Source: Nitratireductor aestuarii (lineage in GTDB: Bacteria; Pseudomonadota; Alphaproteobacteria; Rhizobiales; Rhizobiaceae). Taken from it: DNA of 64,000 nt. This document shows positions 9,262-17,093 of this stretch, in pieces. Numbering within the stretch: position 1 is the stretch's first letter; the number at the start of each line of letters is the position of its first letter. Position numbers and translations under genes: made by a program. The notes under the pieces are model-generated. The model searched no databases, was not told the origin of the DNA, and was given only the letters and a program-made list of their open reading frames with translations. The DNA lies in NCBI RefSeq assembly GCF_014641695.1, contig NZ_BMIF01000003.1:124001-188000 (forward strand), read 5' to 3'.

Positions 9262-9918
9262 ATGACTGAATTGGGTAAAGATCTCCGCACAACGGGCCCC
9301 CGCACCAGAAGGGCCTTCATCGGGCTGGCAGTCGGCGCCATGGGGCTCCTCGCTACGGGAGCGGCTCAGGCTCAGAATTCGACGCAGGTGGCTCAGCAGA
9401 TCGCCAACCACTTTTCCAACGTGCGCACGATGATGGGCAGCTTCGCCCAGTTCGGCCCGCGCGGCGAGCAGTCGGAAGGCAAGTTCTACATCGAGCGTCC
9501 CGGCAAGCTGCGCTTCGACTACGAAGGCAATGCCAAGTTCCGTGTCATCTCCGATGGCACTACGGTGGTGCTTGAGAACCGCAAGATGAACACGGCCGAC
9601 ATCTATTCGCTGAATCAGACCCCGCTGAAGCTGCTTCTCGCGGAGAGGATTGATCTCTCCGGCGGCAAGCTTCAGGGCGTGCAGCAGGATGAGGATGCAA
9701 CCGTCATCCGCATGGTCGACAAGCAGGTTTTCGGCAACTCGACCATCACCATGACTTTTGACAGCAAGACCTACGAGCTGCGCCAGTGGACCGTCACGGA
9801 CGCCCAGGGCAAGGACACGACAATCGTCGTCTACGAGGTCCAGCAGGGCGTGAAGTTCGACCCGAGCGTGTTCAATATCGACTACCGTCGTGTCAACGCG
9901 ATGAGCCAGAACAAGTAG
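9262..9918 (+). CDS. lolA: Outer-membrane lipoprotein carrier protein LolA
   Basis: A 218-residue periplasmic chaperone that ferries lipoproteins from the LolCDE exporter to the outer membrane. The N-terminus has a twin-arginine-like signal (TRRAFIGLAVGAMGLL, cleavage after AQA near residue 37). The mature part shows the family features SNVRTMMGSFAQ, GKFYIERPGKLRFDYE and a C-terminal FDPSVFNID. It lies 180 bases after ftsK in the same direction, an arrangement common in the order. The 9083-9261 gap holds only a weak hairpin without a T-run. Confidence 0.9.
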   Translation: MTELGKDLRTTGPRTRRAFIGLAVGAMGLLATGAAQAQNSTQVAQQIANHFSNVRTMMGSFAQFGPRGEQSEGKFYIERPGKLRFDYEGNAKFRVISDGTTVVLENRKMNTADIYSLNQTPLKLLLAERIDLSGGKLQGVQQDEDATVIRMVDKQVFGNSTITMTFDSKTYELRQWTVTDAQGKDTTIVVYEVQQGVKFDPSVFNIDYRRVNAMSQNK

Positions 9919-10008
9919 AACTTCGTTCGCTCAGGTACCTTACGAATGCGGATGCGGCTGGCGCTTGCCAGCCCTCCGCTTATGCTGTTTATTGCGCGCA
10001 CCTCCGCA

Positions 10009-10085
10009 GCAATTCCGTCCGGAATTGCGACCACAACAGCAGCAATTCCAGGAAAAGTGGGTACCGGTTTTCCGTCCGGAGTTGC
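10009..10085. repeat. Palindromic intergenic repeat: minimal copy plus full copy
   Basis: Two members sit side by side between lolA and xthA. The first (10009-10028) is reduced to its bare ends, GCAATTCC-N4-GGAATTGC. The second (10042-10085) is full length, starting GCAATTCCAGGAAAAGTGGG and ending TCCGTCCGGAGTTGC. The short copy looks like an internal deletion product of the long one. Confidence 0.8.
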
Positions 10086-10115
10086 AAACCAACAGACATA
10101 CCCGGATCTCTCTGA

Positions 10116-10913
10116 ATGCCGCTGAAAGTTGCTACCTGGAACATCAACTCTGTTCGCTTGCGCATGCCGCTTGTCCAGCGGTTCCTTGAGGAGCACCAGC
10201 CGGATGTGCTGTGCCTTCAGGAGACCAAGTGCCCTGACGACCAGTTTCCGACGGCAGCCTTTCGGAAGCTTGGCTACAACGTCCAGATCAACGGCCAGAA
10301 GGGTTACCACGGCGTGGCAACCGTTTCGCGTATCCAGCTCGATCTGGTCGAAAAGCGCTCCTTCTGCGAAAAGGATGATTGCCGGCACATCTCGACCTCG
10401 GTGAATGTGGCTGGCCGCAAGGTGGTGATCCACAACTTCTACGTGCCGGCTGGTGGCGACGAGCCTGATCCTGAAATCAATCAGAAATTCCGGCATAAGC
10501 TCGATTTCCTGGAGGAGATGCACCAGGTTGTCCCCTCCGCCGAGGCGGATACGGCGACGATCCTTGTGGGTGATCTCAACATCGCGCCGCTTGAAACCGA
10601 CGTCTGGTCACATAAGGCCCTGCTGAACATCGTCAGCCACACGCCGATCGAGACCGATGGCCTGAAGAGCGTGCAGGCGAGGGGCGGCTGGGTGGATCTG
10701 ATGCGCCAGCACATTCCTCCGTCAGAAAAGCTCTACACCTGGTGGAGCTATCGGGCGCGTGACTGGGACGCCGCTGACAAGGGCCGCCGTCTGGACCACA
10801 TCTGGTCTTCACCCAATCTCGCGCCTGTTCTCGGCAAGGTTGAGGTGCTGCGCGAAGCGCGCGGCTGGGAGCGTCCATCCGATCACGTCCCGGTGATTGC
10901 AGAGTTTGCGTGA
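10116..10913 (+). CDS. xthA: Exodeoxyribonuclease III (AP endonuclease)
   Basis: A 265-residue enzyme of the exonuclease III family, which cuts DNA at abasic sites in base-excision repair and digests 3' ends. The fold motifs are all visible: KVATWNINSVR at the N-terminus, CLQETK with the metal-binding Glu, GDLNIAP with the catalytic Asp and Asn, RLDHIW, and PSDHVPV with the catalytic His at the C-terminus. Full length, no anomaly. It follows lolA with a repeat element between, so co-transcription is uncertain. Confidence 0.94.
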   Translation: MPLKVATWNINSVRLRMPLVQRFLEEHQPDVLCLQETKCPDDQFPTAAFRKLGYNVQINGQKGYHGVATVSRIQLDLVEKRSFCEKDDCRHISTSVNVAGRKVVIHNFYVPAGGDEPDPEINQKFRHKLDFLEEMHQVVPSAEADTATILVGDLNIAPLETDVWSHKALLNIVSHTPIETDGLKSVQARGGWVDLMRQHIPPSEKLYTWWSYRARDWDAADKGRRLDHIWSSPNLAPVLGKVEVLREARGWERPSDHVPVIAEFA

Positions 10914-11013
10914 GCTGTTGAAACTCACCTGAACGTGACTTTGCATCGCCTGATGGCTGACTGTAGAACAAGCTCAGAATTTTGCACTCACCACTAAACC
11001 GGATCGCGCAGGC

Positions 11014-11769
11014 ATGAACGAACGTGGAAATAGGGGGCTTGCTCCTGGCATATTGGCTGCGTTCGTTTTCCTGGGGTCTGTGGCAGTGACAAACGCGGCG
11101 GACAAACCGCGCGCCGTGATCGAGCTCTTCACCAGCCAGGGCTGCAATTCCTGTCCTCCCGCAGATGCCTTGTTTCGCGATCTGGCTGAGCGGGATGACG
11201 TCGTCGCGCTCGCCTATCACATCGACTACTGGGACTATCTTGGCTGGAAGGACGCCCTCGCAACCTCCGAGAACACCAACCGCCAACAGGCCTATGCCGA
11301 GGTGTTCGGCGGCTCGGTCTATACACCACAGTTGGTGATCGACGGATCAGGCCATGTTGTCGGATCAGAACGGGACAAGGTGGAAGCTGCGGTTTCTAAG
11401 GCAGCTCTTCGGGGCGGACTGAGCGTCGGCGTGGATATTTCATCCACGCCCAGCAGCGTCCTCATCTCGATCGACAAGAGCGAGACCGTGTCAGGCGCTG
11501 CCAACATCGTGCTCATCTATTTTCAGCCCGAGAGGGTGGTGGAAATCGAGCGCGGCCAGAACGCCGGTCGCCAGATGGATTACCGCAACATTGTAACGAG
11601 CTTTCAGACCGTCGGCATGTGGCACGGCGATGCCATGCGGATCGAAATCCCGAAAAACGAGATGGAGAAAAAAGGTGGACGTTGCGCCGTCCTCCTGCAG
11701 CGTGTCGACGCTGACGGCCGTCCGGGCGAGATCCTCGGCGCGGCGAAGTCTACCGAGGCAGACTGGTAG
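11014..11769 (+). CDS. DUF1223 thioredoxin-like exported protein
   Basis: A 251-residue protein of the DUF1223 family. A signal peptide covers about residues 1-29 (hydrophobic AAFVFLGSVAV, cleavage after TNAA). The mature part begins with a thioredoxin-like strand, VIELFTSQGCNSCPPAD, holding a CxxC pair (CNSC), and later YTPQLVIDG, in the position of the cis-proline loop. The family is probably a periplasmic redox protein, but I know of no established substrate. It is the last gene of the rightward run before a 329-bp gap. Confidence 0.85.
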   Translation: MNERGNRGLAPGILAAFVFLGSVAVTNAADKPRAVIELFTSQGCNSCPPADALFRDLAERDDVVALAYHIDYWDYLGWKDALATSENTNRQQAYAEVFGGSVYTPQLVIDGSGHVVGSERDKVEAAVSKAALRGGLSVGVDISSTPSSVLISIDKSETVSGAANIVLIYFQPERVVEIERGQNAGRQMDYRNIVTSFQTVGMWHGDAMRIEIPKNEMEKKGGRCAVLLQRVDADGRPGEILGAAKSTEADW

Positions 11770-12098
11770 AACCACAGCGCGCTTTTTTGCGCTGGTGAAG
11801 TCGTCGGATCTGTAAGGAAAACGTTTCCTGAAGAGAGTTGGTTCGATCCGGCACAGCCCCGTGGGCGGGGGGGCTTGGGGTACGAGGCCGCTTCCGGATC
11901 GAACCGTCTCAGGCAACGATCAGAGGTTCGCTTTAAATTCAGGCGGCAGCTTGAGCACAACATGGCGAAACTAAGGCGGACGATCACCAAATCTGTAGAC
12001 TATTACCCGCGCGTGATGGCTTTATAGCAACACCTTGTCTTTTTCGTCCTGCTGCGCCACCTTTCCTGAAGGACCTTTTCAGCTGGGAGATTGAGGCC
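11770..12098. other. 329-bp gap with a long inverted repeat
   Basis: No coding frame is convincing here. Just after the DUF1223 stop there is a small hairpin (CAGCGC/GCGCTG, 11775-11794) without a T-run. A perfect 12-bp inverted repeat spans 11840-11905 (separate entry). The end (12060-12098) is the leader of the DUF2794 gene, with GAGATTGAGG as ribosome binding site. Confidence 0.6.
11840..11905. repeat. Perfect 12-bp inverted repeat with GC-rich centre
   Basis: GGTTCGATCCGG at 11840-11851 is mirrored exactly by CCGGATCGAACC at 11894-11905. The 42 bases between contain a second short inverted pair, AGCCCC/GGGGCT. As RNA this would fold into a branched hairpin of about 66 nt. No T-run follows, so it is not a typical terminator. 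It is unrelated to the 44-bp palindromic repeats elsewhere in the window. It may be a small mobile palindrome or a structured transcript; this cannot be decided from sequence alone. Confidence 0.6.
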
Positions 12099-12485
12099 AT
12101 GGCGGAGTTCACAGGCGATGGTGACGAAACCAAAGGTTCTAGTAAGCTGGTCAAGCTGGCGGAGTACCGCAAGGAAAAGCTGGAACTGCCTGTAACATTC
12201 AGTCGGCGTGAGCTTGATCGAATTTTGAACTTGTACGGGTTCATGGTCGCGGCAGGCGAGTGGCGCGATTATGCAATCGACCACCTTCCGGATCAGGCCC
12301 TGTTCTCGGTCTACCGCCGCGCCAGCGAAGCGCCAATGTTTCAGATCGTGAAGTGTCCGAAACTCGCCCGCAAGCAGGGCGAGTACAGCGTGGTGAATGC
12401 CGCGGGCCTGATCCTGAAGCGGGGCCAGGATCTCGACCGCGTCTTGAGGATCTTCGACAAGAAGATCGGTGTTGTCCGGGCCTGA
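12099..12485 (+). CDS. DUF2794 family protein
   Basis: A 128-residue soluble protein that I recognise as the alphaproteobacterial DUF2794 family. Characteristic parts are the segment PVTFSRRELDRILNLYG and the YAIDHLPDQALFSVYRRASE core, ending in IFDKKIGVVR. No function is established. A good ribosome binding site (GAGG) precedes the ATG. It appears to be transcribed alone: the gene after it runs leftward. Confidence 0.8.
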   Translation: MAEFTGDGDETKGSSKLVKLAEYRKEKLELPVTFSRRELDRILNLYGFMVAAGEWRDYAIDHLPDQALFSVYRRASEAPMFQIVKCPKLARKQGEYSVVNAAGLILKRGQDLDRVLRIFDKKIGVVRA

Positions 12486-12666
12486 AGCTGTCGACTAAAG
12501 CGGCTGTAGCTCCGGAAGCTGCAGGAGCTCATCACGGGAACACCATGGCTTGCGCCATGGGTAATCGATCATCGCAAAATTTAACCGACCAATATGCCTC
12601 GATAAGGGGATAAAGATTTCTCATTGGACGACCAGTGTGGTCTACGGCATGGAATCTAGCGGCAAA

Positions 12667-13230
12667 CTATTTGTCTGCGTACATCCGCTCCGGCAAGCTG
12701 TCGGGCGAGGGCTGGGTTGTCGCTCCGCTGTTCATCTCGAGCTGCATGAACACCGTATCCAGCCAGCGGCCAAACTTGTAGCCGCTGCCCTTGAGCACAC
12801 CGGAATGTTCGAAGCCAAGCGCCGCGTGCAGCTTCACGGAAGCACTCTTGGGCGAACCGTCACCGATCACTGCCGTAAACTGCCGGAAGCCGAGGCGCGT
12901 GCACTCATCGATCAGCGCCTTGAGCAGACGCTTGCCGATCCCGCGGCCCTGGACGTCGGGCGCGAGATAGATCGAATCCTCAACCATGAAGCGATAGGCC
13001 TTGCGGGTCCGAAACGGCCCGGCATAGGCATAGCCGACGACAGCGCCATCAAGCTCGGCTACCAGATAGGGATAGCCCATGGAAACGAGCCCCTCGTAGC
13101 GGGCTGTCATCTCCTGTTCGCTCGGTGGCTCGAGCTCATATGTTGCTGTACCGTGGTTGACCGCGTGTGCGTAGATCGCCGTAATTACGGCGATATCCGA
13201 AGCCTCTGCTGGGCGGATCGTGACTGTCAT
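12667..13230 (-). CDS. GNAT N-acetyltransferase, phosphinothricin-acetyltransferase type
   Basis: A 187-residue acetyl-CoA-dependent N-acetyltransferase. The start MTVTIRPAEASDIA is typical of the PAT/Bar-like branch; the acetyl-CoA-binding loop is VQGRGIGKRLL (motif A), followed by AVIGDGSPKSASVKLHAALGFE. Relatives acetylate small amines such as phosphinothricin or methionine derivatives; the true substrate here is unknown. I prefer the ATG at 13230 over an upstream in-frame codon at 13269 because homologues begin there. The 181-bp gap beyond its end holds only a CCATGGC/GCCATGG hairpin. Confidence 0.85.
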   Translation of the reverse strand: MTVTIRPAEASDIAVITAIYAHAVNHGTATYELEPPSEQEMTARYEGLVSMGYPYLVAELDGAVVGYAYAGPFRTRKAYRFMVEDSIYLAPDVQGRGIGKRLLKALIDECTRLGFRQFTAVIGDGSPKSASVKLHAALGFEHSGVLKGSGYKFGRWLDTVFMQLEMNSGATTQPSPDSLPERMYADK

Positions 13231-13363
13231 GGGATTGCATCCGATAGTTAGATGCGACGTACATCGCACTATCTTTGCTGCTTGAAAAGCTTCGAAATCT
13301 GATGGAAAGCAGCAGCATTATTGATTGCATTCCTACCCGCGCTTTTCCATACTTTGCCCATGG

Positions 13364-13672
13364 ATGCGGGGAACTGGATTGCCGGCGGCTCTTGCCATTG
13401 GCCTCACCGTTGCACTGGTACAGCCGGGAGCAGCCAACGAAGATTTCACCGAACAGTTTCAGATGGCTCAGCGGCAGAGCTGCAAGGCCGTGTCGAGCTG
13501 CTATGAAGCCGTTGTAATGTGGTGCTCGGGCTATGCCCGTGCTGACGGTGATTCAGACGGTATTCCTTGCGAAAATGTCTGCCCGAGCCGGGAGGTTGTT
13601 CGAAATATTCTCAGCCAGCTGGGCTCGCTTGCCGAAAGTAGCCCCATTTGCCGACGCTGGATCGACCGTTGA
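13364..13672 (+). CDS. Small secreted protein with Excalibur-like calcium-binding end
   Basis: A 102-residue protein with an N-terminal signal peptide (GLPAALAIGLTVALV, cleavage after GAA). The mature part has five or six cysteines and the sequence ADGDSDGIPCENVC, which matches the Excalibur pattern DxDxDGxxCE, a predicted calcium-binding loop found in secreted proteins. The function is not known. An in-frame start 39 bases upstream exists but would put extra residues before the signal peptide. Convergent with acs, with a shared terminator between them. Confidence 0.7.
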   Translation: MRGTGLPAALAIGLTVALVQPGAANEDFTEQFQMAQRQSCKAVSSCYEAVVMWCSGYARADGDSDGIPCENVCPSREVVRNILSQLGSLAESSPICRRWIDR

Positions 13673-13688
13673 GATCGGCACAATAGAA

Positions 13689-13712
13689 AAGGGCCGCTCC
13701 ATGGCGGCCCTT
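13689..13712. terminator. Bidirectional terminator between the Excalibur-like gene and acs
   Basis: Perfect stem AAGGGCCGC/GCGGCCCTT with a 6-base loop, flanked by A-rich DNA on the left and T/C on the right. It lies in the 54-bp gap between two convergent genes. Confidence 0.75.
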
Positions 13713-13726
13713 CCGAAGCTTTCATC

Positions 13727-15682
13727 TTACGCCCGGCGGTTCTGCCGGTTTTCCACGAGGTCGTTGACCACGGCAGGGTCGGCAAGCGTCGAGGTATCGC
13801 CGAGCGCGGTGTAATTGTCCTCGGCAATCTTGCGCAGGATACGCCGCATGATCTTGCCGGAACGGGTCTTTGGCAGGCCCGGAGCGAACTGGATCTTGTC
13901 GGGTGCGGCGATCGGGCCGATCTCCTTGCGCACATGGGCGACCAGTTCCTTTTTCAGCTCTTCGGACGGCGCTTCGCCAGCCATCAGCGTCACGTAGCAG
14001 TAGATGCCCTGGCCTTTGACGTCGTGCGGGTAGCCCACAACGGCGGCTTCCGAAACCTTCGGATGCGATACCAGCGCTGACTCGACCTCTGCCGTGCCCA
14101 TGCGATGGCCGGAGACGTTCAGCACGTCATCCACGCGGCCGGTAATCCAGTAGTACCCGTCTTCGTCCCGGCGGCAACCATCCCCCGTAAAATATTTGCC
14201 CTTGTAGGTCGAGAAGTAGGTCTGCACGAAGCGGTCGTGGTCGCCGTAGACCGTGCGCATCTGGCCCGGCCAGGAGTCGATGATGCAGAGATTACCGGAA
14301 CCGGCACCCTCGATCACGCTGCCTTCGCCATCGACCAGCTGCGGCTTCACGCCGAAGAACGGCTTGGTTGCCGATCCGGGCTTCAGGTCGATTGCGCCCG
14401 GCAGCGGCGTGATCAGGATGCCGCCGGTTTCCGTCTGCCACCAGGTGTCCACGATGGCGCAGCGCTCCTCGCCCACCACGCGGTAATACCATTCCCAGGC
14501 TTCCGGATTGATTGGCTCACCAACGGAACCGAGGAGCCGCAGCGACTTGCGCGACGACTTCGTGACATACTCGTCGCCAGCACCCATCAGCGCGCGGATA
14601 GCGGTCGGCGCGGTGTAGAAGATGTTGACCTGGTGCTTGTCGATGATCTGCCAGAAGCGCGAGGAGTCCGGATAGTTTGGCACGCCCTCGAAGACGAGCG
14701 ACGTGGCGCCATTGGCGAGTGGGCCGTAGACGATGTAGCTATGGCCGGTGACCCAGCCGACATCCGCCGTGCACCAGTAGATGTCGCCATCGTGATAGTC
14801 GAAGACGTACTGATGCGTCATCGAGGCGAAGACGAGGTAACCGCCGGTGGTGTGCAGCACGCCCTTGGGTGAACCGGTCGAGCCGGAAGTGTAGAGGATG
14901 AACAGCGGGTCTTCCGCGTTCATGCGTTCAGGTTCGCATTCAGCCGAAGCGCCTGCCATCTCGTCATGATACCAAAGGTCGCGTCCGTCCGCCCAGCTGA
15001 TCTCTCCGCCCGTGCGCTTCACGACCAGCACGTTCTTGACCTTGGCGCCGGCCTTTTCCGCGATGGCGATCGCCTTGTCGGCGTTTTCCTTGAGCGGAAC
15101 CGCGCGTCCGCCGCGCAGGCCCTGGTCAGCCGTGATGATGAAATCGGACTTGCAGTCGATGATGCGTCCGGCGAGCGAATCCGGCGAGAAGCCACCGAAC
15201 ACCACCGAATGCACCGCGCCGATGCGGGTGCAGGCGAGCATGGCAGCCACCGCTTCCGGGATCATCGGCATGTAGATCGTGACGCGGTCGCCCTTCTTCA
15301 CGCCCCGGCTTTTCAGCACATTGGCGAGCTTGCAGACTTCTGCATGCAGTTCGCGATAGGTGATCTTGCGGTCTTCCGCCGGATTGTCACCCTCCCACAG
15401 GATCGCAACCTGATCGCCGCGCTTTTCCAGATGCCGGTCAAGGCAGTTGTATGAGACGTTTAGCTCACCGTCCTCGAACCATTTGATCGAGACATTACCG
15501 TCAAATGACGTGTTCTTGACCTTCGTGAAGGGTTTGAACCAGTCGATCCGTTGTCCGTGCTGACCCCAGAAGGCATCTGGATTCTCTACGCTCTCCTGAT
15601 ACCAAGCTTCATATGTCTGCGCATCGATAAGCGCGTTCTCCTTCCACTCTGGCTTGGTTCTATGGATATGCGTGTCCGACAT
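13727..15682 (-). CDS. acsA: Acetyl-CoA synthetase
   Basis: A 651-residue AMP-forming enzyme that converts acetate, ATP and CoA to acetyl-CoA. The adenylate-forming motifs are present: [12 protein letters not shown] (P-loop), [24 protein letters not shown], and the C-terminal SGKIMRR, whose lysine is the usual target of regulatory acetylation. The ATG at 15682 is preceded by GGAGGAAGAG, so the longer frame reaching 15787 is not the real start. It stands alone, with about 250 bases to the divergent usg gene, where its promoter must lie. It feeds acetyl-CoA into the TCA cycle encoded elsewhere in the window. Confidence 0.95.
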   Translation of the reverse strand: MSDTHIHRTKPEWKENALIDAQTYEAWYQESVENPDAFWGQHGQRIDWFKPFTKVKNTSFDGNVSIKWFEDGELNVSYNCLDRHLEKRGDQVAILWEGDNPAEDRKITYRELHAEVCKLANVLKSRGVKKGDRVTIYMPMIPEAVAAMLACTRIGAVHSVVFGGFSPDSLAGRIIDCKSDFIITADQGLRGGRAVPLKENADKAIAIAEKAGAKVKNVLVVKRTGGEISWADGRDLWYHDEMAGASAECEPERMNAEDPLFILYTSGSTGSPKGVLHTTGGYLVFASMTHQYVFDYHDGDIYWCTADVGWVTGHSYIVYGPLANGATSLVFEGVPNYPDSSRFWQIIDKHQVNIFYTAPTAIRALMGAGDEYVTKSSRKSLRLLGSVGEPINPEAWEWYYRVVGEERCAIVDTWWQTETGGILITPLPGAIDLKPGSATKPFFGVKPQLVDGEGSVIEGAGSGNLCIIDSWPGQMRTVYGDHDRFVQTYFSTYKGKYFTGDGCRRDEDGYYWITGRVDDVLNVSGHRMGTAEVESALVSHPKVSEAAVVGYPHDVKGQGIYCYVTLMAGEAPSEELKKELVAHVRKEIGPIAAPDKIQFAPGLPKTRSGKIMRRILRKIAEDNYTALGDTSTLADPAVVNDLVENRQNRRA

Positions 15683-15930
15683 GGCTCTCTTCCTCCGAAG
15701 TGCTGGCCCGTTTTTGGGGTGTCTGCAGCATCTATAGTCGTCAACGAATACTATCATTTTGTGCAAGATCAAACGCAAGCCATGCATCTGCTTGGCAGCA
15801 CTAGCGCAAGGTGGATGCTAACTGCTTGTAAATAAACCAGAATTTACTGGAATAAGGCGATTTGGAACTGGTCAGGATAATGATTGTCGGTCATGATTTA
15901 CTTCAAGCTCTAACAGACTACAGGACCATC

Positions 15931-16215
15931 ATGAGCGATTTGACGACCAACAAGAGCGACCTGGAACTGCAGCTGCAAGGATACGGCCTCATCACGGCAG
16001 AGCTTCTCTACCGCATGCCGGATCATCCCCATCTACTGCAGAGCTTCATATGGCAGCACTATGACCTGGCGCCGAAATTTCCAGAGCTGCATCAGTTCAT
16101 CGAGTTCTGGAAGAAGGAGATCGAGGGGAGGCTGTATTCCGTCGTCTACACCCACAAGCGGCTGATATCACCCGGTGAGTGGCGGAACGTCACCGGCGAG
16201 CTGATCCTGCACTAG
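15931..16215 (+). CDS. usg: Usg family protein
   Basis: A 94-residue protein of the alphaproteobacterial Usg family, recognised by AELLYRMPDHPHLLQSFIWQ and the following DLAPKFPELHQFIEFWKKEI. In Caulobacter a relative lies upstream of a tryptophan biosynthesis gene; no trp gene is near this copy, and the function is unknown. The ATG at 15931 has AGGA eight bases upstream; two earlier in-frame starts would add a non-conserved extension. A palindromic repeat begins immediately after the stop. Confidence 0.8.
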   Translation: MSDLTTNKSDLELQLQGYGLITAELLYRMPDHPHLLQSFIWQHYDLAPKFPELHQFIEFWKKEIEGRLYSVVYTHKRLISPGEWRNVTGELILH

Positions 16216-16216
16216 A

Positions 16217-16260
16217 GTGGTTCCAGGGAAAGTGGGAACCGGTTTTCCGTTCGGAACCGC
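16217..16260. repeat. Palindromic intergenic repeat, full copy
   Basis: Ends GTGGTTCC and GGAACCGC, centre AGTGGGAACCGGTTTTCC. It begins two bases after the usg stop. The flank GCGAGAAAACAAAGAGT after it is shared with the copy at 20285, so those two copies share homology beyond the palindrome. Confidence 0.85.
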
Positions 16261-16302
16261 GAGAAAACAAAGAGTTAGACCAGCACGCCGAGGAGCTTGA
16301 AC

Positions 16303-16980
16303 CTACTGCGCGCTGTAGTCGCGGTGGCCAAAGATTGCCGAGCCGACGCGCACGCTCGTCGCGCCGAAGGCGATTGCGATGGGGTAGTCGCCGGACATGC
16401 CCATCGAAAGCTTCGCCACACCGGCCTCCCGCGCAAGCTTCTCCGTCAGCGCGAAATGCGGACCGGGATTCTCGTCGACGGGCGGGATGCACATCAGCCC
16501 CTCGATTTCCAACCCGTGAACCTCGCGGCAGCGCTTAACGAAGGCAACCGCTTCGCGCGGATCGATGCCCGCCTTCTGCGGCTCAAGCCCCGTGTTGACC
16601 TGCACGTAGAGGCGAGGGTGCTTGCCGTGCTTCTTGATCTCTTCGGCAAGTGTTGCGGCAATCTTCTCACGATCGACCGTCTCAATCACATCGAACAGGG
16701 CAACTGCTTCCTTGGCCTTGTTGGATTGCAGCGGGCCGATAAGGTGCAGTTCGATGCCCGAAAACTCCTCGCGCAATTGCGGCCACTTGGACTGCGCTTC
16801 CTGAACGCGGTTCTCGCCAAACACGCGCTGGCCGGCGGCAAGTGCTGGCCGGATCTCGTCCGCATCGAAGGTCTTTGAGACCGCCACCAGTGTCACATCA
16901 TCGGAATTGCGGCTCGCTTCGCGGGCTGCTTTCGCGATTTCGGCTTTCACTTTTTGGAGATTTTCGGTGACATTGGTCAT
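16303..16980 (-). CDS. YggS/PROSC family pyridoxal-phosphate homeostasis protein
   Basis: A 225-residue single-domain PLP-binding protein resembling the barrel of alanine racemase but without its second domain. The PLP lysine is Lys36 in LVAVSKTF; FGENRVQE, HLIGPLQSNK and SMGMSGDY are further family marks. Members keep free PLP balanced in the cytoplasm and are not known to catalyse a reaction. Divergent from leuS with about 110 bases between the starts. Confidence 0.93.
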   Translation of the reverse strand: MTNVTENLQKVKAEIAKAAREASRNSDDVTLVAVSKTFDADEIRPALAAGQRVFGENRVQEAQSKWPQLREEFSGIELHLIGPLQSNKAKEAVALFDVIETVDREKIAATLAEEIKKHGKHPRLYVQVNTGLEPQKAGIDPREAVAFVKRCREVHGLEIEGLMCIPPVDENPGPHFALTEKLAREAGVAKLSMGMSGDYPIAIAFGATSVRVGSAIFGHRDYSAQ

Positions 16981-17093
16981 GGATCTTGCTCAGGACTACG
17001 GCACCCTTTTTGAGTGCCGGTGTTGACGAGTGCGGCAAACCGTGGTGAAGGTCCGCCAAAATCATGATGTCCCTTTTATGGGAAATTCCCGGC

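Noticed and set aside
11838-11856. GGTTCGATCC resembling the T-arm of a tRNA
   Set aside because: The flanks cannot form the T-stem, acceptor or anticodon arms; the motif is explained by the 12-bp inverted repeat.
12542-12560. CCATGGC/GCCATGG hairpin as terminator of the DUF2794 gene
   Set aside because: No T-run follows, and the loop is only four bases; it is too short to call.
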